Assembly: GCA_011033025.1 (NCBI GenBank)
Contig: WFMF01000241.1
Location: 1-64,000 of the forward strand
Reading direction: 5' to 3'
Source: Beroe forskalii
Taxonomy: Eukaryota > Ctenophora > Nuda > Beroida > Beroidae
Length of the DNA stretch: 64,000 bases
In this document: in pieces, positions 23,530 through 34,053 of the stretch
How the letters are laid out: every line of letters starts with the position of its first letter
Numbering within the stretch: the first letter of the stretch is position 1
Position numbers and translations under genes: made by a program
Notes under the pieces: generated by a model
The model's database searches: none
What the model saw: the letters and a program-made list of their open reading frames with translations, nothing else
Told to the model about the DNA's origin: nothing

Positions 23530-23690
23530 GCAACCAAATTTAGTCGACCGGACGTTGCCCGTCAAAATTTTTTCTGACTGGATGGCGAAGGGGAAAATGT
23601 CCCGTCGTCCCAAAAGTGGAAAAGTTGCGCCCGCGGGGGGGGGTAACATTCCAAATTCAGACAACGTCTGACATTGACAAGCCGCGTCTT
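23530..23690 (-). repeat. Inverted, corrupted copy of the 45-bp word and GTCAGAC element
   Basis: Minus strand reads GACGGGCAACGTCC (with one inserted base), then a GGATGTTACCC...GCGCAACGTTCC-like stretch. A TCAGACAACGTCTGAC palindrome lies at its edge (about 23659-23675). The same three parts occur together at 55128-55310 and 44716-44810. Confidence 0.6.
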
Positions 23691-23749
23691 TTCTAAAAAA
23701 GTAAAAACATCAGTTTGCGGGGCGCAGGCCTTTAATTTAGATTTAAAAA

Positions 23750-24440
23750 GGAAGCGCTTGGAAAAAGTTAAAAAACGTATTTCAAACGTATCAAAAACGT
23801 TGCGTACAAGTTACCTCTAAACGTTTAAACAGCGTAGTTTCAGAGTTTTAAAGAACGTTGCATACAAATTAATTGGAAAAGTTAAAACAACGGGAATTCA
23901 AAAAGTATCAAAATAACGTTGCATACAAATTCTGTAAACGTTAAAAAAACCCTAGTTCAGATTTTTAAATTAAAATTTCAAGTTATTTTTTCAAAATTAA
24001 AAAAAACGTATTAAAACTTTTCAAAAATAACCCTTTAAAAGTTACTTTTAAACGTTAAAACAAAGTTTTTAAAATGACGTTGAACAAGTTACTTGAAACA
24101 AAACAACGTATTTCAACGTATAAAAGAAGTTGCATAAAGTTATTTGGGAAACGTTAAAACAACGTATTTCAAAAGTTTCAAAGAACGTTGCATAAAGTTA
24201 TTGGAATTTGGGCAACGTTTAAACGTATCAAAGTAACGGATAAAGATTGGAAACGTTTAAATAGTTCCATATGCAACGTTCCAATTGATTTTTAGTTGCT
24301 GAAACTTCCATTGAATTATTTTGTAACGTTTCAAAAGAAACGTTTAAACGTTTCAACGTTGCCGGGGCAACGTTCCAAAAGGAAAAAGAAACTTTTATTG
24401 TTGCAAAGGTCAAAGTTGCAACCCTGTTGCAACCTTTGCA
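23750..24440. repeat. ~60-bp tandem repeat rich in AACGTT
   Basis: Units with AAACGTTAAAACAACGTATT, TCAAACGTATCAAA and AACGTTGCATACAAGTTA recur about eight to ten times with drift. Unit length is uncertain because of homopolymer errors. Confidence 0.7.
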
Positions 24441-24835
24441 ACCGGAAAAGTCTTGCAACGTTCCAAATTTAAAACCCAAAATTTTTTGGGGGGTTTAAAG
24501 GGGAAATTTTTAAAGGGGGAAAAAGAAAGAAATTTTGTTTTTTAAAAAATTTAGATAACTTTTCGGAAAAATTAAACCGGGAAACTTTAAAAAGGGGGAA
24601 CCCCAAAAAATTTTAAAAAAATTTTTTCCTTTAAAAAAAAAAATAAAAAAATTTTAACCAGAATAAATTGAAAAAAATTTTTGTAGGGGGAAAACCTTTT
24701 ATCCCAAAAAAATTTTTTCCCAAAAAAAAATTTTTTTTTTTATTTTCCCCCAAAAAAATTTAAGGAAAATTTTTTTCAAAAAATTTCCCCTCCCCGGGCC
24801 CGGGGTTTTTTTTCAAAGGGACCTTTCCTTTTAAC
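24441..24835. other. Homopolymer-laden low-quality sequence
   Basis: Runs of A, T, G and C dominate and no feature can be read. Sequence quality recovers at about 24836. Confidence 0.6.
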
Positions 24836-25205
24836 AAGGTGTGTATATTATACCCTGTATTCGAATACTGACAATGAAAGTTTTTGCATTTTAAGTAATA
24901 GTTGGTTATTATGAGAGATAGCAACATTTTCCAGGAAAACTATCAAAACACGGGAGTACGGACTGTTCTTGAATATTTCATAGGTACCACCGTAAATTTT
25001 CGAAATTTGCCTCCGGAGAAAGATACCTTTCGCGTACGAAACTAAATCTATAATTCAAAGATTTGATATTTCCCTCTCTGACGCAGCAGTGTCGTAGGCA
25101 GAAGAAAATTTCGATTATCTGACGAGATCATTTACATTTTACAAGATCACGGGAAGAAAAGTTTTACTATGGCCCAGTACACACCCAGAGGCCGGAATAA
25201 AAGGA

Positions 25206-25523
25206 TTGGTGATGGGATTTGACGTAAAAGTTCAAATTCTCAACGACATGGCTTTGCTAATTATCAGGTACAAGCTGGCAACTAATCAAGAGAATATTGC
25301 AGGAGTACTCCAAAGATTGAGAGAATTGTCATTTGCAAAGAGGAGTGATCAGACCATGTTCGTCAATGTAACGTTGATGAACATTGACTATCAATTTCTA
25401 AAGCAATACCAACATCCCGGTACGTTGGTTGGTGTGAAAAGAACTATTATAACTAAATGCAATGCAGATTTAAGGGATATGAAGAAAATAAGTTTTATGA
25501 TGCCGGCCGATGAAAGTCACTGA
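25206..25523 (+). CDS. Hypothetical 105-aa frame, unknown
   Basis: An uninterrupted frame opening at GTG/ATG (25206-25215) with mixed codon use encodes a soluble-looking peptide containing LLIIRYKLATNQENIAGVL and TLVGVKRTIITKCNADL. There is no recognisable motif, signal peptide or splice context. It lies in the short unique stretch between the gap region and palindromic element 2. It may be a single exon or chance. Confidence 0.3.
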   Translation: MVMGFDVKVQILNDMALLIIRYKLATNQENIAGVLQRLRELSFAKRSDQTMFVNVTLMNIDYQFLKQYQHPGTLVGVKRTIITKCNADLRDMKKISFMMPADESH

Positions 25524-26199
25524 TCTTATAATGCAAGACTAGGATGTAGAAGTTCACAAATTCATCAATTTATCATTAATATCTGTAAAAGGGCAGACCG
25601 AACCCTTCAAAATGCATGCAAGTTGGCATAATCCACGATTTTTGCAAGTACACCTGAATTCGCCGCGAATTCGCCGCGAATTCAAGTGAATTCAGGTGAA
25701 TTCAGGTGAATTCGCGGCGGAGTTCGCCAAAAATTTTTTTTGGCGGACTCCGCTGGAGTCCGCCGCGGACTCTGGCGAATTCACCTGAATTCACCTGAAT
25801 TCGCCGCGAATACACGCGTATTCGGTGTACTAGTTCGCCAATTTTCCAGTTCACCCAGGTGAATAAGTTGCCGCGAATTCGCGGCGAATTGATGTCCGCC
25901 GCGAATTCGCGGCGAACTCAGGTGAACTTGGGCGAACTCAGGTGAACTCAGTTCGCGGCGAATTCACCTGAACTTTGAGGGAACTTTGTCACGTCTGGCA
26001 CGCTTATGTGAGACTAAAATGCAATTCACAATGTCTACCAAGTACCATATGCGTGTATGGATCCAAAGAACCTTAGGGTTACGGTTTTGGTTACTTGGTT
26101 AGGACACTAGAAAAAATTGACATCAAGATCTGTGACGTCATTGTCAAGTGTTGCCTGACCCCCTGACGACTGGACATCGCTGATTCGCTGAGGACAAAA

Positions 26200-26460
26200 A
26201 ACCAGTATCGGCGCATATAGGCGCCTATAGGCGGTCAAAAATCGCCGATGGCGCCGATAAGCGGTGTATAGGTGCTTTTCGGCGCCTATAGGCGCTTTTC
26301 GGCGCCGATGACCGCCGATAATTCGACACTTGTTAACTATAGGCGCCTGTAGGCGCCTAAAATCGGTACCGCCTATAAGCGCCGGTTAGGCGCCTAAGAA
26401 AAATTAAAGGCGTCGATTTGGCGCTTGTCGGCCCCGAATCGGCGGTTTGCATATATGGGA
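26200..26460. repeat. GGCGCC-rich core, second copy
   Basis: Shares the words TATAGGCGCCTATAGGCG and the spacer ATTCGACACTTGTTAACTAT with 7690-8010 but in inverted orientation. It ties palindromic element 2 to element 1. Confidence 0.8.
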
Positions 26461-26667
26461 TTGAGCCAATTTTCCTTCATAGCCGATCGCTAATTTGTTA
26501 AATTCGTACTGATTTGGGCTTTGGGTATGTTTCCCTTAAACTTAAAGATATAATATTAATTCCTGCTGGTCGTGCACAGGTGACGTTTTATGGTAATTCC
26601 TCGCGTACATGAGTATTGAGTACAGGTATGTAACATTTACACCTAGCACTTCAGCAGTTTTACGATA

Positions 26668-26815
26668 CAGTAAGGCTACGACACAGTCACACCGTTACGA
26701 CACAGTAACATGACACTGTTACGACTCAGAAACACCGTTGGCGTTACGACACAGTAGAACTGTTACGATACAGTAACACCGTTACGGCACAGTTACGGTA
26801 AATGGCTAAGTCCTT
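26668..26815. repeat. ~19-bp minisatellite
   Basis: About seven imperfect units of CACCGTTACGACACAGTAA, ending at the 3' side of the MULE relic. Confidence 0.75.
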
Positions 26816-27140
26816 GTGGGTGAGGAGAATGCAGACCGTGGGGAGGCACCAGGATCTGTCTTCTGTGAGGGATGAGAGCTCCGCATGGATGACAAGGATC
26901 TGGGGTTAGGACTTGAAGGTTCCATCGAGGAACCAGTAGAGCTTTCTTGCTAGATGGTGACGTTGTCACTGGTAGCCCGGATGATCACCCGAGGCGTTGT
27001 CATAGAGGAGCATATCAGCTTGTCTGAGGGTCCGGCAGTCTGCAGGAGGGTGTCTGCAGAGGGTATGAGGTTCAGGACACTAGCAGCTGCCAGCCCGCTT
27101 GATCCACCTCCAAGCTTGTTTCCATCTGTCGTGCTCAAGG
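26780..27140 (-). pseudogene. MULE-type transposase fragment
   Basis: On the minus strand one frame reads ...TTPRVIIRATSDNVTI and then stops. One base off-frame, the sequence continues ARKLYWFLDGTFKS, stop, PQILVIHAE, then LPTVCILLTHKDLAIY. The W-x-x-DGTFK-x-x-P pattern, preceded by R-[IV]-I-x-A-x-D and followed by a short hydrophobic strand, is the start of the MULE (Mutator-like) transposase core; the D of DGTFK would be the first catalytic acidic residue. A frameshift and an in-frame stop lie within about 20 codons, and the rest of the domain is absent, so it is dead. It lies inside palindromic element 2, which fits a MULE origin of that element. Confidence 0.65.
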
Positions 27141-27478
27141 GTTTGCAGACTTCATGAGACCTCGTTACCTAAGTGGCACGATATCCTGACGAATTAGCAT
27201 GGGGGTTGTGCTCGCATGAACGTCGCGTATCACGTATCCCCTCCGATGACATGAGGGAGATATGAGCCTATCAGCCAACAAGCGGTATGGGGATAGTGTA
27301 ATTGTGATGTGTAGGATCACATGCTGACACCGTGTATCGTGAGTCCCCAGTGTTCCAACAATGATACATCGATCGCATGATTGTACCCTCCATACGGGCT
27401 CTGTCATCTTGGATTAACCGAGAGATTCTCGGTATAAATCGATCCAGGCTTTAGGTAGTTTATATAAAGTGAAGAGGC

Positions 27479-27602
27479 TCCTGACCTAGAGTCCACCCTG
27501 TGGGGATCTCCCTGACCCAGAGTCCACCCTGGTGTGCCGCCGCCGACCCAGAGTCCCCGACCTAGAGTCCCCCGACCTAGAGTCCCCCGACCTAGAGTCC
27601 GT
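27479..27602. repeat. ~15-bp minisatellite (CCCCGACCTAGAGTC)
   Basis: Seven or so units, the last three nearly identical. Open frames in both directions over it are by-products. Confidence 0.8.
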
Positions 27603-28082
27603 TCCCATGTTGACTTTGCAATCGATCTGGTTAGAGCAAAAGCGCCGACCAAAACACCTGTATAAGAAGAGCCTTGGTAATTGCAATAACGCAATTTTCC
27701 TTCATCACCGATCGCTAATTTGTTAAATCTGTACTGATTTGGGCTTTGGGCATGTTTCTCCGGCGAACTCAGGTGACTCGCCATCTGGAATTAGCGAACT
27801 ATTCGCCGCGAATTCGCGCCGCGAACTGGCAGTTCACCTGGGTGAACTTGAAAATTGGCGAATTAGACACCGAATACGCGTAGTTCGCGGCGAACCCAGG
27901 TGAATTCCCGTGAATTCGCCGGAGTCGCGGGCGACTCGGCGTGGAGTCCGCGGAGTCCGCCAAAATTTTTTGGCGAACTCCGCCGCGAATTACTTGAATT
28001 CACCTGAATCACTTGAATTCGCGGCGAATTCGCGGCGAATTCAGGTACGGCAAAAATCGTGATTATGCCTGCATGTTCTCTA

Positions 28083-28440
28083 CCCACAACGACAATAATT
28101 TGCAGAGTAAAAGCAAGGTCACGTAATTGCTCGAATTTGACATACCACACCTCGCATCAAAATCAGGCAGCACGATTATCGAGCTCACAATCCTGACGCG
28201 ATTGAAAGACGAATTGGAAAGACGAAAGTCCTTGCTCTGTGCAGCCACACCTTCGAAAATTGCACTGTGGCGATTTGAAGCAGCGAGCCAAAGCGTTCTG
28301 TGTTTTGGCAAAAACCTACCATACCTACCTACCATGTTAAAAAGTAAATAAGTGCAGCATGATCATGGGCTTCATTTGTTATTCAATCGTACGCGTGTGG
28401 CACGTCATGTGACGTGACACCGCTGGAAAAATAAATGTAA
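28083..28440. other. No gene seen
   Basis: Unique DNA between palindromic elements 2 and 3. Overlapping frames on both strands lack recognisable domains. Confidence 0.4.
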
Positions 28441-28545
28441 ACACGGTGGAAAATCTCTGGATTTTAAAATTGCACAAAACGATTATCGGCGATAAAACGA
28501 TTATCGCGCGATAATCGTCTTGAAAAACGATAAAAGTAGGTCACG

Positions 28546-29260
28546 GAAGGAAGGGAAGGAAGGAAGGGAAGGAAGGAAGGGAAGGAAGGAAGGGAAGGAA
28601 GGAAGGGAAGGAAGGGAAGGAAGGAAGGAAGGAAGGAAGGAAGGAAGGAAGGAAGGAAGGGAAGGAAGGAAGGGAAGGAAGGGAAGGAATGGGGAAGGGA
28701 AGGAAGGAAGGAAGGAAGGAAGGAAGGAAGGAAGGAAGGAAGGAAGGAAGCGAAGGGAAGGGGAAAGGGAAAAAGGGAAGGAAGGGGAAAGGGAAAGGGA
28801 AAGGGAAAGGGAAAGGGAAAGGGAAAGGGAAAAAAAAAAAATAATGAAAAGGGAAGGGAAAAATGAAGGGGAAGGGAAGTCAAAAGGAAAAATGAATAAA
28901 ATTTTTTGAAAGAAATGAAAATAAAAGAAATTAAGGGAAAGAAAATGAAATTTGGGAAAAATGAAAATGGAAAATTAATAAATTTTAAAAGGGAAAAATG
29001 AATTTTAAAGGGGGGAAAAGGAAAAGAAAATAAAAGAATGAATAAAATAAATGAAAATAAAAGAAAATGGAAAAGAAAATGAAAATGAATAAAAGAATGA
29101 AAAGAAAAAATGAAAATGAATGAAAAGAAAAAATGAATAATGAATGAATAATGGGGAAAAAGGAAAAAATGAATAAAAGAAATGAATGAATAATGAATGA
29201 AAAATGAATGGAATGAATGAAAAATAAATGAATAATGAAAAAGAATAATGAAATACTTGA
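28546..29260 (+). repeat. Long polypurine tract ((GGAA)n, then GAAA/GAATG-rich)
   Basis: Over 700 bp almost without pyrimidines on the plus strand: GGAA/GGGAA repeats to about 28880, then A-rich GAAAAT and GAATGAAT repeats. Mirror-symmetric purine tracts can form triplex DNA. Frames on both strands (Lys/Glu/Arg/Gly-rich; Phe/Ser/Pro-rich) are low-complexity artefacts. Confidence 0.9.
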
Positions 29261-30190
29261 AGAAACTTTTTCACTTAAATTAAATGAATGCTGAAAACGA
29301 GCCTTAATGAATGAATGCACGTGAATTAGATGAATGAAGTTATTTAAATGAAACGAGTCCACACGAATGTCTTTGGAAGAAATGAGGGATCTAAAATGTT
29401 CGAATGAACAATGAATGAATGACTTGGATAATGCTGGAAATGAGTTCAAATACGACTAATGAATGAATGAAATGAGATGAACAATGAATTTCAGCACGTG
29501 AGTGAATGGACGAATAATGAAGAAATAATGAAAATATATCAATGAATAGTAATTCAAAGTTAGAATAACGTAGTTTTGAATGAAAGGGTGAGTTACGTGG
29601 TTTAGACTCGCTTGAATGAAAGTAACGTTGGTTTGAATAATGAATGAAGGGCAAGCAGCCGAATGGGTTCAAACTACATGAATATGTCAAGATTGAAGGA
29701 AAGGAAAAGGAAGGAAGGAAGGGAAGGAAGGAAGGTTTGGATGTGACAACGGGAACTTGAAGAGAGTCAAAATGGACTGACCACACCCAAAATCGCGGGG
29801 GTTACTAGACCAACTGTCCAACGGGTTTGGTGATGTTCAGATTAGAGGTGATGCTGAGAGTAGGGGGAGGTAGGGGGAATATTGTGGCTAGATATCCGTA
29901 TTTCTACCCTAAAGCAATGCAAAACTGCTTCTAAGAAGGCTATAATTGGATTTCAAGACGCTTAAATTAAATTCGGAAATTTTCGAAATCAATCATTTTA
30001 GGCCTTTTGTGGCGCCTACACATGACCAAAACACCCCAAAACCACTTTAGTTGACGTGAAATTACCGTAGAAACATGTTCCAATCACTTTTAGATACATT
30101 CGCGGACAAAAATTTTTCCCTAAATTTTCACTTTTCCATGAATTTTCAGGGAATCATGGACATTTTGACAATTCGACTCAGTTGCTCCTT
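29261..30190. other. Interior of element 3, no gene seen
   Basis: GAATGA-rich sequence grading into unique DNA, with a second short GGAA patch at 29697-29735. Confidence 0.4.
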
Positions 30191-30394
30191 TATAAAATCA
30201 GCAAGGTTATCGCACGATAATCGTTTTAAAAACGATTATCGTTTTTGAAAACGATAATCGCGCGATAATTGTTTTTGAAAACGATTATCGTTTTTGAAAA
30301 CGATAATCGCGCGATTCTCGGTTTTTATACGAGAATCGCGCGATTATCGATGCAATTTTAAAATCTGATTTTCGGCCGAAATTTTCCACCGTGT

Positions 30395-32093
30395 CACGTT
30401 GGTAACTGATCACAGAGCGCTGGTTCGAATTTTCGGTGATAAACCAATACCCGAGATGACTGCTGGTAGGCTCACTAGGTGGGCGTTATTCATGATGAAT
30501 TACCAGTATAGCATCGAATACCGTAATACTAAGGACCATGCTAACGCCGATATGTTATCCAGGTTACCGAACAACGTGGAACACTCCAACTCCAAAGAGA
30601 GAGACGTGTTGACTGACATATTCACTCTGACGATGAGTGAAACTCTGTTGAATGCAAAGCTGGTTGCCAGAGAAACGAAGAGGGACCCGATACTGAGCAA
30701 AGTACTGGAGTACACTCTGAATGGCTGGCCGCAGACACTACAGTGAGGGAGATCTCAGAGCTTTCTGGAGCCGACGGGACGAGCTAAGTCATGAGCTAGG
30801 ATGCTTGACTTGGGGTGCTCGTGTCGTGATACCCGTGAAGCTGAGGAGCACTGTGATGTCGATACTTCACTCTACACACATCGGAGTATCAGGTATGAAG
30901 AGCTTGGCTAGATCTTATGTATACTGGCCACGTCTTGACACACAGATCGAGGACACTGCTCGGACGTGTGAGACGTGTGGCAAGTATGGTAAGAATCTAC
31001 CCAAGGTGGTGGACCATCCCTGGCTAAAACTAGTGCACCATTCAGAGGGTGCATGCTGATTTTGCTGGACCATTTCTAAGTAGCATGTGGCTATTGGTTG
31101 TTGATTCCTATAGCAAATGGCCTGATATAATACAGATGAACACCAATACAACATCTAAGCCCACAATTAGATGCGTTCAGAAGCATTTTCTCCCGTACAG
31201 GTATACCCATCTGCTTGATGACAGACAACGGCCCACAATTCTGTGTCTGACGAGATGGAAAACTACTTGAAATCAGTGGGATTAAACATGTTACTGTGCC
31301 TACATACTCCCCAAAAGTCCAACGGGATTTGTGAGCGGTTGGTACAGTCATTCAAGACAAGGATGAAGAAGATGTCTGAGTCGTGTAAAGACACCAGCAA
31401 GAATCTGCACGATTTCCTGTTGACCTACAGAAACACTCCCCACTCCTCAACAGGACAAACACCCGCTGTGCTGGCGTTTAACAGAACTCTACGTTCTAAA
31501 CTGCATCTGATGCAGCCAGTGACATCTTGAGAAAGCAAGAGTTGCAGTCTGACAAACTGCAAGACGTGGTGAATGAGCAATCAAGGCGAGAGTTCCGTGA
31601 GAAGCAAACCAGTCTTCGTCAAAATCGATGACAAAGGTCATTGGGAACCTGCTCAGATTGTGAAAAGACATGGTGACACTTCCAACAATTACGACATCCA
31701 GCATGAAAACCCGGATCATTAAAAACATGCCGATGTAATCAAGCCACGTCATACCCCGGTGATCAGCATGAAGAAGACTGTGATCCCGGAATCAGAGAAA
31801 GAGCTTGTAGCCAGGGAGCTTGCCCGTTCAAATCTTAAGTTTCAGAAACTCGACGAGAAGCTTGAGAGATGGCGTGTGAAAGCAGGAGTTCCGGAGACAC
31901 GACAGCCAGGAACTGTGGGACGGGACAAGCTACACCTGCTGTGCCGATCTCAACATCGCCTGCTAAACCTGTCTCTGTGACTAGAGAGTCTGGCGTGTCG
32001 GCAACACCGACGGTAAGTACGTCTGAACCAAGGCTGAGACCAGCCAGGGCTGCTAAGAGTGCAGCAGTAGCTAAGATGAAGGGCATGAGTTAA
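30395..32093 (+). pseudogene. Gypsy-type LTR retrotransposon pol fragment, copy 1
   Basis: The reading starts inside RNase H (VTDHRALVRIFG... ADMLSRLP), shifts frame near 30735 into the integrase zinc-binding region (H-x2-H, WPRLDTQIEDT, CETCGK), and shifts again into the integrase core (ADFAGPFLS, VDSYSKWPD). The second catalytic-Asp region is out of frame and garbled, but the later NGICERLVQSF segment with the catalytic Glu is readable, followed by the GPY/F-like tail and a basic, proline-rich C-terminus ending at 32093. At least five frame changes make it non-functional. Gag, protease and reverse transcriptase are missing; the 5' side is cut by palindromic element 3. The 3' end is followed by a 246-bp spacer and an LTR. 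Confidence 0.9.
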
Positions 32094-32339
32094 ATGTCGT
32101 TAAATTCACCATTTTATCGTAATCATTGCAACAACGTCCGTTGTTCTTTATAACATTTTGTAATTCGTCAGATATTTATTAATTCACTAAATTCATTGAT
32201 AATGAGAGCCGTGGAATTGATTTAAAGTATTTATTGATAGATTTATAATTTATAATGGAGCAGATTTATAATTTTACCGTTTTATGATGCATTGAAATGC
32301 ATAATTTTACCGATTGTTACTTCAAATGAGAAGGGAGAA
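32094..32339 (+). other. Gypsy 3' untranslated spacer and polypurine tract
   Basis: AT-rich spacer between the pol stop and the LTR, ending in the purine run GAGAAGGGAGAA immediately before the LTR, as expected for the plus-strand primer site. The same spacer is present in copy 2 (62193-62429). Confidence 0.75.
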
Positions 32340-32657
32340 TGATAGTTAGATTTTCGAGATTTGAAAATGTGGCAATAAGTTGGTCACGCTTTCAAATGTT
32401 ATTTTATGTAACGCGCGAGACTCATTTGCTAGTCCGTGTTTTAGGTGTGCGCACTGTTTGTATCAGTTTTGGCGTGTGCATCGTCAGCGCGCTAAGCCGC
32501 GCGGTCCTCGTGGCCGGTTTGATCTCTGACTAGCAAAAGGCTCGGCGAGGGAGATTGTTATATATCTTTGATTATTATCTGATACTAATAATTGTATTCC
32601 CATAGCCTCTATGTTTTATCATTCCAAATAGAAGTCTTACTGGCTACCGATACAACA
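32340..32657 (+). repeat. Gypsy 3' LTR, copy 1 (318 bp)
   Basis: Starts TG directly after the polypurine tract and ends ACAACA; copy 2 (61870-62192, minus) ends TTCAACA, and similarity stops at the same base in both. The boundaries are therefore defined by comparing the two copies. The LTR contains a CG-rich stretch (CGCGCTAAGCCGCGCGGTCC). It abuts truncated LINE-A ORF2. Confidence 0.8.
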
Positions 32658-34040
32658 GAATCCATATTGTCTTCAAGTAACTGTTTAGGTAGCATGTCAG
32701 CAGGTGAACATTTTATACCACTCTCACTGATTACTTCTTTTAGTTCGTCAATGGTTGTAGGATTGAATTCAAAGAGCTCATGTGAGGAATTTTGTTCAAG
32801 AGGTGTCTCTGATGTGATCTCAGGGTCAAATGTTTCTCTTATTTTGTCAATTTTTTCAACATAAAACTGATTGAAATCTCTGGCCAACTTCTCAAGGTCT
32901 TCAGTTTCAGGAAGAGTATGGTTCTGTTGATTATCTAGTACTTTGTTGACAATGCTATACAGGTTCCAAGTGTTACCTTTAGATTTATGGATTACATTGC
33001 CAAGGTATGCCCTCTTCTTATCTTTAGCCAACATAGTTGATTTCAAGCAAAGCTCTTTGTAAAACAAGTAAGCCTCCTCAGAAACATGTTTTGTCCTCTC
33101 TGCTTGGCGTCGTAGTTTCCTTAGTTCTCTGTACTCCTTATCAAACCATGGAGCTTTATCAACGACTGATATAATTTTGTCAGTTAGAGGAGCATGCTTA
33201 TTAAGGATAATGTTAAGCTCAGATGACAAAGCACCAATGGCAGTTCTGAAGCTTGTGGCTGTGGATACTGGGTCAAGAATTGCCTGAAGATCAGATGAAA
33301 ATGCATCCTTATTGATGCAGTTAAGATTCCTAACTTGAATTCTTTTGAAATACTTTTCATTCAACTGGGCAGTCAATGTACAGAAAACAGGATAATGGTC
33401 AGATCCCAAGGAATTAAGATGTTCCACAGTAGTTGAGTATTTTAATGTCTTGTTCAGAGAAAATAGAAACACCTGATCAAGAGAGCCACCTCCAATATGT
33501 GTTGGTTCATTCACCAGCTTTCTCATACCATATGAAGTGAAGATGTCAAGACATTGCTTTTCAACTCCAGTAGAATTCTCGAAATGAATATTCAAATCTC
33601 CTGCAACAATAAAATCATCTGATTTTGCTGAGATTTCAGACAAAAGGCAGTCAAGCTCATGAGAGAAGACAGATGTTAAGGGTCCTGTCCTATACATAGT
33701 CACTAAAACAATTTTTGATGACTCAGTTTTCAGACACACTGCCACAAACTCAAAACTCTGGAAGTGATTGCTCAAATTACATCGAACAACAGGTATTCCA
33801 GTCTTATAAATAACAGCAGCACCTCCTCCTCTCATATCCTTCCTGAATTCATGTAAGATCGAGAAGCCATAAGATTTGATAACACTTGTTGTTGCGTTGC
33901 TATCATCATCCAGCCATGTTTCACAAATTGAAGCAACATCAATGCATTTATCTTCAATAAGACCCATTACATCATCAATTTTATTATTTAGTGATCTAGG
34001 GTTGAAAAGCATATAGTTTAATGAAGCTTCTTTCTTGCTA
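32658..34040 (-). pseudogene. LINE-A ORF2, apurinic endonuclease part only
   Basis: The minus-strand frame from ATG at 34012 (and open further upstream in the same frame) encodes a non-LTR retrotransposon endonuclease. Visible motifs are FNPRSLNNK, CETWLDDDS, AGDLNIHFEN and LGSDHYPVF, carrying the usual Asn, Glu, Asp/Asn and Asp-His active-site residues. A linker rich in basic residues (RRQAERTKHVSE) leads to a region ending at 32658, where the Gypsy LTR begins; reverse transcriptase is missing. The last ~16 codons of the open frame (to 32609) are LTR sequence. The EN fold and linker resemble LINE-B ORF2, so both belong to the CR1/Jockey group. The rest of ORF2 is not seen on the far side of the Gypsy element. 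Confidence 0.85.
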
Positions 34041-34053
34041 GAGCTGATGCCAA

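Larger units (their letters stand above)
25613..28082. mobile_element. Palindromic element 2 (long-TIR, probably Mutator-like)
   Basis: Arms at about 25613-25990 and 27760-28082 are inverted copies. Outside they share GGCATAATC and ACGATTTTTGC, then many GAATTCGCCGCG and GAATTCACCT words, then CGCGTATTCGGTGT and TTCGCCAATTTT. The interior carries a GGCGCC-rich module, short tandem repeats, a direct repeat (26468-26532 and 27690-27758, with CGATCGCTAATTTGTTAAAT) and a MULE-type transposase relic on the minus strand. Target duplications were not found. Long arms with a MULE transposase fit a decayed Mutator-like element. Confidence 0.75.
28441..30394. mobile_element. Palindromic element 3 (TIR ACACGGTGGAAAAT)
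   Basis: ACACGGTGGAAAAT at 28441 is mirrored by ATTTTCCACCGTGT ending at 30394. Just inside, GATTTTAAAATTGCA is mirrored, followed on both sides by clusters of CGATTATCG/CGATAATCGCGCGATAATCG palindromes (28481-28532 and 30208-30352). The interior is a long polypurine block and unique DNA with no coding relic. No target duplication is visible. Its right end abuts broken Gypsy sequence. Confidence 0.7.

Noticed and set aside
27165..27407. Minus-strand 80-codon frame as the N-terminal part of the MULE transposase
   Set aside because: No MULE or zinc-finger motif is recognisable, and the join to the DGTFK segment is not in frame.
28464..28909. Overlapping 129-139-codon frames on both strands
   Set aside because: Low-complexity by-products of the GGAA repeat.
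28985..29786. Phe/Ser-rich minus-strand frames that look membrane-like
   Set aside because: Translation of the complement of a polypurine tract; no real transmembrane pattern.
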